The notes beneath the pieces are model-generated. The model was given only the letters and a program-made list of their open reading frames with translations. It made no database searches and was not told the origin of the DNA. Below, one piece after another: positions 59,978-64,000 of a stretch of 64,000 bases of DNA. The position numbers and the translations under genes were made by a program. Source of the stretch: Arthrobacter sp. PM3 (GTDB taxonomy: Bacteria; Actinomycetota; Actinomycetes; Actinomycetales; Micrococcaceae); assembly GCF_003352915.1 (NCBI RefSeq), contig NZ_CP022314.1, forward strand, positions 2,146,231 through 2,210,230. The letters run 5' to 3'. Every line of letters starts with the position of its first letter. The stretch's first letter is position 1.

Positions 59978-61120
59978 TCAAATCAGGCTTGACGCCATGG
60001 ACTCGATGGCCAGTAGCGGAGCAACGTTGGTGGTGGTGATCCGTTTGCGGGCTTTGTTGATGGCGTCCATCCGGGCGAGGGTCACGTCGGCGGTGGAACG
60101 CGCGGCGAACTCCACGAGCTCACCTCGAAGTTCAACGTTGACGAGCTCGACGGCGTTCCCCATCTGGATGATCAGGACGTCCCGGTAGAACGACAGAAGG
60201 TCCGTCAGGGTCCGGTCCAGGGAATCGGTGACGGAGCGCTTGGCACGGCGTTTCTGGTCGTCTTCAAGCTGTTTGACCTGTCCCCGCATGGCCGGCGGCA
60301 GCGTGCCTGTCTCCGGCGCCCCGAGGGTGGCCAGCAGCGCCGCCTTCTCGGCGGCGTCGCGCTCCTCATTGGAACTGGTGGCCTCGTCGGTGGCGATCTT
60401 GACCAGCTTCTCGGCCATCATGACTGCCGCCGTGACGCCCCGCAGCGCCAGTGGGAAACGGACCGTTTCCAGCCGGCGCTCCCGGGCCTCCGGATCACGG
60501 GCGAGGCGGCGGGCAATCCCGACGTGGCTCTGCGCCGCCCGGGCGGCACGCTCGGCGACCGCCGGGTCCACGCCGTCGCGCTTGACCAGCAGGGCCGCGA
60601 CGTCGGCCGCGGGCGGGAGCCGCAGCGCGACGGGGCGGCAGCGGGAGCGGATGGTCACGAGGACATCGGCGGGGGAAGGCGCGCAGAGCATCCAGACGGT
60701 GCGTGGCGTGGGCTCCTCGATGGCCTTGAGCAGGACGTTGGTGGTGCGCTCGGCCATCCGGTCCGCGTCCTCCACCACGATGATCCGCCACCGGCCCGAC
60801 GCCGGCCGGTTCCCGGCGGTGGCGACAAGTTCGCGCGCCTCGTCGATGGTGATGGTGACCTTTTCGGTGCGGACGAACGCGACGTCGGAATGGGTTTCGC
60901 CGAGGATGGTCAGGCAGGCCGGGCATTCGCCGCAGCCGCGCAGACTGACGTCCTCCTGGTCACAGTTCAGCGCCGCCGCGAAAGCCTTGGCGGCATTGGA
61001 CCGGCCCGAGCCCGGCGGCCCGGTGAAAAGCCACGCATGGGTCAGCCCCTCGCCCTGCGCAGCCTGGCGGAGCTGTGCCACGACGGCGTCCTGGCCCTGG
61101 AGGTCGTCCCAGACGGTCAT
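59978..61120 (-). CDS. holB: DNA polymerase III subunit delta'
   Basis: 380 residues. The AAA+ clamp-loader fold shows LTHAWLFTGPPGSGRSNAAK, a P-loop in which Arg replaces the usual Lys of GK[ST] as in delta' subunits, which do not hydrolyse ATP. A zinc-binding cluster CGECPACLTI follows, with sensor motifs RWRIIVVEDADRM and the SRC motif TIRSRCRPVALRLP. It opens the beta clamp with delta and tau. It overlaps tmk by 4 nt, the conserved tmk-holB pair. Confidence 0.95.
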   Translation of the reverse strand: MTVWDDLQGQDAVVAQLRQAAQGEGLTHAWLFTGPPGSGRSNAAKAFAAALNCDQEDVSLRGCGECPACLTILGETHSDVAFVRTEKVTITIDEARELVATAGNRPASGRWRIIVVEDADRMAERTTNVLLKAIEEPTPRTVWMLCAPSPADVLVTIRSRCRPVALRLPPAADVAALLVKRDGVDPAVAERAARAAQSHVGIARRLARDPEARERRLETVRFPLALRGVTAAVMMAEKLVKIATDEATSSNEERDAAEKAALLATLGAPETGTLPPAMRGQVKQLEDDQKRRAKRSVTDSLDRTLTDLLSFYRDVLIIQMGNAVELVNVELRGELVEFAARSTADVTLARMDAINKARKRITTTNVAPLLAIESMASSLI

Positions 61121-61809
61121 GCCGTGCTGCTTTGGGGAACGGCCAGCAGGGATTCGACGCGTTCGAGGATCCGGGCGGAGAGTTCGGCGACGGGCAGGCG
61201 GGCGGGCAGCACCAGGTACGACTCCGGGCGGGCCGCGGCCAGTTCCAGGAAGGCGGCCCGAATCCTGGCGTGGAATTCGTCGGCCTCGGACTCGAGCCGG
61301 TCTTCGGCGGCCTCACCCGCGGTGCGCCGCTGCCGGCCGACCGCGGGGTCGACGTCGAGCAGCACCGTGAGGTCTGGCTCCAGCCCCGAGGTTGCCCACG
61401 CGTTGATGTCCCGGACCGCGTTCGTCCCGAGGCCGCGGCCGGCGCCCTGGTACGCCACCGACGAATCAATGTAACGGTCGGTGAGGACGATCTCGCCGCG
61501 GTCCAGGGCGGGGCGGATGACCTGGCTGGCGTGCGCGGCGCGGGACGCGGCGAAGATCAGGGCTTCCGTGTGGGCATCGATGTGGCCGTGGCCGTGATCG
61601 AGCACCAGGGAGCGCAGCTTCTCGCCGATCGGCGTGCCGCCCGGTTCCCGGGTCCGCAGGACGGTCAAGCCGCGCGATTCCAGGGCCCTGGCGAGTTCCG
61701 CCGCCTGGGTGGACTTGCCGGCACCGTCGCCGCCTTCAAAGGCAATGAACAGTCCGGGCAGCGGCCTGCGCAACGGTTGAGGGGACGCTCCGGGGCTCTG
61801 GGTAGTCAC
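61117..61809 (-). CDS. tmk: Thymidylate kinase
   Basis: 230 residues. The P-loop is FEGGDGAGKSTQAAELARAL. The DR(Y/H)-type motif is VLTDRYIDSSVAYQGAGRGL, with dTMP-binding residues in LRTREPGGTPIGEKLRSLVL. The LID-side region has GRQRRTAGEAAEDRLESEAD. It phosphorylates dTMP to dTDP using ATP for DNA synthesis. It is the upstream partner of holB. Confidence 0.96.
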   Translation of the reverse strand: MTTQSPGASPQPLRRPLPGLFIAFEGGDGAGKSTQAAELARALESRGLTVLRTREPGGTPIGEKLRSLVLDHGHGHIDAHTEALIFAASRAAHASQVIRPALDRGEIVLTDRYIDSSVAYQGAGRGLGTNAVRDINAWATSGLEPDLTVLLDVDPAVGRQRRTAGEAAEDRLESEADEFHARIRAAFLELAAARPESYLVLPARLPVAELSARILERVESLLAVPQSSTA

Positions 61810-61974
61810 GGTTCTAGACTACCGACAATCACCGACATTCCAGTCGGCGCAGACCATCGGGAGGGCGCGTAGCACGACGCACAGCGGGACGCGCTGCGGC
61901 AGTGCGGCGGGTTTGCGATCGTGTCCGGCGTAACGGCTTCGCCGCCCCGCGGGGCACCCACGTACGCTGTCCGC

Positions 61975-63171
61975 ATGAGTCTTTCTGAAGATCTGGCCGC
62001 GAGGCTTTCGCCGGAATCCCTGGTCGTGGCCGCGGGCCGCCCGCCACGCAACCGCGACGAACCCGTCAACCCACCGCTGGTGCTGTCCTCCACCTACTTC
62101 GGCACCGGACCCCTCGGCGACGGCGACCGCGGCTACAGCAGGTACTCCAACCCGACCTGGGACCCCTTCGAGGAGGCGCTGGCCCAGCTGGAAGGCGCGG
62201 AACTGCCGGGCCTGCTCTACGCCTCGGGGCTCGCCGCCGTCAGCTCGGCCCTGTCCCTGGTGCCTGCCCAGGGCGTGCTCGTCATGCCCTCGCACAGCTA
62301 CGCGGGATCGGTCACCATGGCCACCGAACTCGCCGAGAAGGGGTTCCTCGAACTGCGGACGGTGGACATCGCCGACACCGACGCCGTCCTGGCCGCGATT
62401 GCCCCGGCCGGCGGCCGGCCCGCCAGCATGCTGTGGCTGGAGAGCCCCACCAACCCCATGCTCGGCATCGCGGACATGCGCGCCCTGACCGCCGCGGCGC
62501 ACGAGGCCGGCGCGATCGTCGTCACGGACAACACCTTCTCCACGCCGCTGGTGCAGCAGCCCCTGAGCCTGGGCTCCGACGTCGTCCTGCATTCGGTGAC
62601 CAAGTACCTCTCCGGCCATTCCGACGTCGTGCTGGGTGCGCTCGTGACCTCCGACGCCGGTCTCCGTGCCGCGCTGCTGCACCACCGCACCATCCACGGC
62701 GGGATCGCCGGTCCGTTCGAGGCGTGGCTGGCCCTGCGCGGGCTCCGCACCCTGGCGCTGCGGATCGAACGGTCGCAGGCATCGGCGCAGGTCCTGGCCG
62801 AGCGGCTGAGCGGGCATCCCCGGGTGGCCGGCATCCGCTTCCCCGGCCTGCCCTCGGATCCCGGCCACGAGCGCGCCAAGGCCCAGATGAAGGGTTTCGG
62901 GTCCATCCTGTGCATCGAGGTGGCCCCGGTGACCGGCGGCACGGGAAGCTGCGGCGGCGCCGAGGCCGCCGACCGCCTGGTCCGCGCCCTGCACCTCTGG
63001 CTGCCCGCCACGTCCCTGGGCGGGGTGGAGTCCCTGATCGAACGCCGGCGCCGGCACACGGCCGAGCCGGAGAGCGTCCCGGACAACCTGGTCCGGATGA
63101 GCGTGGGAATCGAGAACGTCGAAGACCTTTGGGCCGATTTGGAGCAGGCATTGGAGGCTCTGGGCGGCTAG
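61975..63171 (+). CDS. PLP-dependent trans-sulfuration enzyme (cystathionine gamma-synthase-like)
   Basis: 398 residues from the ATG at 61975; a TACGCT -10-like hexamer only ~8 nt upstream suggests a leaderless or very short-leader mRNA. Family motifs are GYSRYSNPTWDPFEEALAQL, LLYASGLAAVSSALSL, WLESPTNPMLGIADM, TDNTFSTPLVQQPL, and the PLP Lys in LHSVTKYLSGHSDVVLGA. The C-terminus has SLGGVESLIERRRRHT and VRMSVGIENVEDLW. MetB, MetC and gamma-lyase subfamilies cannot be separated by eye. It is divergent from tmk. Confidence 0.9.
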   Translation: MSLSEDLAARLSPESLVVAAGRPPRNRDEPVNPPLVLSSTYFGTGPLGDGDRGYSRYSNPTWDPFEEALAQLEGAELPGLLYASGLAAVSSALSLVPAQGVLVMPSHSYAGSVTMATELAEKGFLELRTVDIADTDAVLAAIAPAGGRPASMLWLESPTNPMLGIADMRALTAAAHEAGAIVVTDNTFSTPLVQQPLSLGSDVVLHSVTKYLSGHSDVVLGALVTSDAGLRAALLHHRTIHGGIAGPFEAWLALRGLRTLALRIERSQASAQVLAERLSGHPRVAGIRFPGLPSDPGHERAKAQMKGFGSILCIEVAPVTGGTGSCGGAEAADRLVRALHLWLPATSLGGVESLIERRRRHTAEPESVPDNLVRMSVGIENVEDLWADLEQALEALGG

Positions 63172-63192
63172 GCTGGGGGAGTGGACGGACGC

Positions 63193-63540
63193 ATGCTCAT
63201 TTACTTTGTCGAATCCGGGGTCTACCTGGTCCTGGCCGTCGTGGCCTTTTCCTTGGAGACCTGGGCGTTTTTCGACTGCCTCCGGCACAAGGCCAACGCG
63301 TTCGAGGCCGTCTCCAAGCGGACCAAAACCTTCTGGCTTGCCCTGACCGGCGGCGCGTTCGCCGTGGGCCTGTTCTCCCTGCTCGCGCAGCTCGGCAGCG
63401 GCAGCGGCGCCAGCTCGCTCGGTATTTTCGGGCTGGCCGCCGTGACGGCCGCGTCCGTCTACCTGGCCGATGTCCGTCCCGCGGTCAAGGACGCCGGCCG
63501 CGGCGGGAACCGCAACATGGGCCCCTACGGGCCCTGGTGA
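63193..63540 (+). CDS. DUF2516-family membrane protein
   Basis: 115 residues; the ATG at 63193 has GGGGGAG ~12 nt upstream, while the GTG at 63181 abuts it. Helix 1 is YFVESGVYLVLAVVAFSLET, followed by WAFFDCLRHKANAFEAVSKR, then TFWLALTGGAFAVGLFSLLA and GIFGLAAVTAASVYLADVRP. This is the three-helix DUF2516 topology, an actinobacteria-specific family of unknown role. The tail ends GNRNMGPYGPW. It is 21 nt after the trans-sulfuration gene and probably co-transcribed. Confidence 0.88.
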   Translation: MLIYFVESGVYLVLAVVAFSLETWAFFDCLRHKANAFEAVSKRTKTFWLALTGGAFAVGLFSLLAQLGSGSGASSLGIFGLAAVTAASVYLADVRPAVKDAGRGGNRNMGPYGPW

Positions 63541-63610
63541 CCCCACCGGCCCCCTAAGCTCGCAGGCTCGCTGAGGGAACCCTGCCGGCGTGGGCCCACC
63601 CACCGGGCGC

Positions 63611-64000
63611 TTAGGGTCCGGGCGCGACGGCGTCCCAGCCGACCGTCACCTCGCCCAGCCGCCAGCGTGACGGGCCGTCCTGGACGGGCCAGCCGGCGTC
63701 GAGCAGCATCCGGCACATCGCGGACCAGCGCTGCCGGTTGCCGAACGAGGCCAACGGTGCCGCCTCCAGCCAGGCCCTGTCCATCGCCTGCAGGTAGGCG
63801 TGGATTTTCTCGCCGGGCACATTCCGGTGGATCAGGGCCTTGGGCAGGCGTTCAGCGACGTCGGAGGGCAGCGTGAACGCACCGAACCGCATGGACACGC
63901 TCAGGCTCAGCGGCCCCCCGGCGTCGAGAGCCACCCACGCGGCGCGCCGGCCGATCTCATCGCACGTGCCGTCGATGAACAGTCCACCCGGCGCGAGCCG
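63611..64000 (-). CDS. SAM-dependent methyltransferase, C-terminal fragment (runs off right edge)
   Basis: The reading frame is open from the window end to the stop at 63611-63613, giving ~129 residues. It starts inside RLAPGGLFIDGTCDEIGRRA, which corresponds to the strand-4/5 region (L-x-P-G-G) of class I methyltransferases. It continues through LSLSVSMRFGAFTLPSDVAE and ends WRLGEVTVGWDAVAPGP. The N-terminal SAM-binding half is outside the window. Substrate unknown. Confidence 0.75.
   Translation of the reverse strand, partial: RLAPGGLFIDGTCDEIGRRAAWVALDAGGPLSLSVSMRFGAFTLPSDVAERLPKALIHRNVPGEKIHAYLQAMDRAWLEAAPLASFGNRQRWSAMCRMLLDAGWPVQDGPSRWRLGEVTVGWDAVAPGP

Overview
The window is about 64 kb of high-GC DNA from an actinobacterium, most likely Arthrobacter/Pseudarthrobacter or a close Micrococcaceae relative. 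This is inferred from composition, frequent GTG/TTG starts, a proteasome activator ending in GQYL, a c-di-AMP leader on a lytic-transglycosylase gene, GTP-type PEP carboxykinase, a DUF2516 protein and a YhgE/TetR module. No rRNA or CRISPR array was seen. Most of it looks like ordinary chromosome; the accessory signals are one insertion sequence, two blocks of intergenic tandem repeats, and one gene bracketed by a duplicated terminator.

Left part (1-15 kb): a truncated glycosyltransferase, a secreted lytic-transglycosylase-like protein behind a ydaO-type leader, and a two-component system divergent from an anchored DUF5666-like protein. Then come an AT-rich island before an orphan winged-helix regulator, dodecin, a SixA-like phosphatase, and a tightly overlapping minus-strand operon (degenerate ABC ATPase - YhgE/Pip protein - TetR - KAP-tailed membrane protein) with a TetR-type palindrome in front. 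A flavin disulfide reductase is divergent from a FadR-type regulator.

Middle (15-33 kb): tRNA-Arg, pckG preceded by two adjacent palindromes, an FAD-linked oxidase flanked by 47-bp direct repeats that each carry a terminator hairpin, and the NO module hmp-nsrR. These are followed by phosphomannomutase, a RecQ helicase with a phosphoribosyltransferase-like tail, an MFS pump translationally coupled to a phytoene-dehydrogenase-like oxidoreductase, tRNA-Ser, a prolyl oligopeptidase and a large FAD/NAD(P)-binding protein. A 134-bp tandem array follows.

Right part (33-64 kb): a 1518-residue secreted nuclease/5'-nucleotidase with a possible PHO box, and an orphan plus-strand terminator suggesting a small RNA. 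Next are a VOC protein, a complete IS with doubled end repeats, a secreted GH128-like hydrolase and an alanine-rich secreted coiled coil. Then tRNA-Ser, a quinone oxidoreductase, a PadR regulator with a palindrome, cstA with a YbdD partner, bpa (proteasome activator), and a second repeat block sharing the core motif GGACA-N9-TATGTCC with the first. The end holds an aldo/keto reductase, small hypothetical genes, an MFS pump, a GH5 cellulase with CBM2, a subtilase without a visible signal peptide, tRNA-Thr, a TAP-like lipoprotein peptidase, the holB-tmk pair, a trans-sulfuration PLP enzyme, a DUF2516 protein and a methyltransferase fragment.

All identifications are by eye from motifs; no database search was run.
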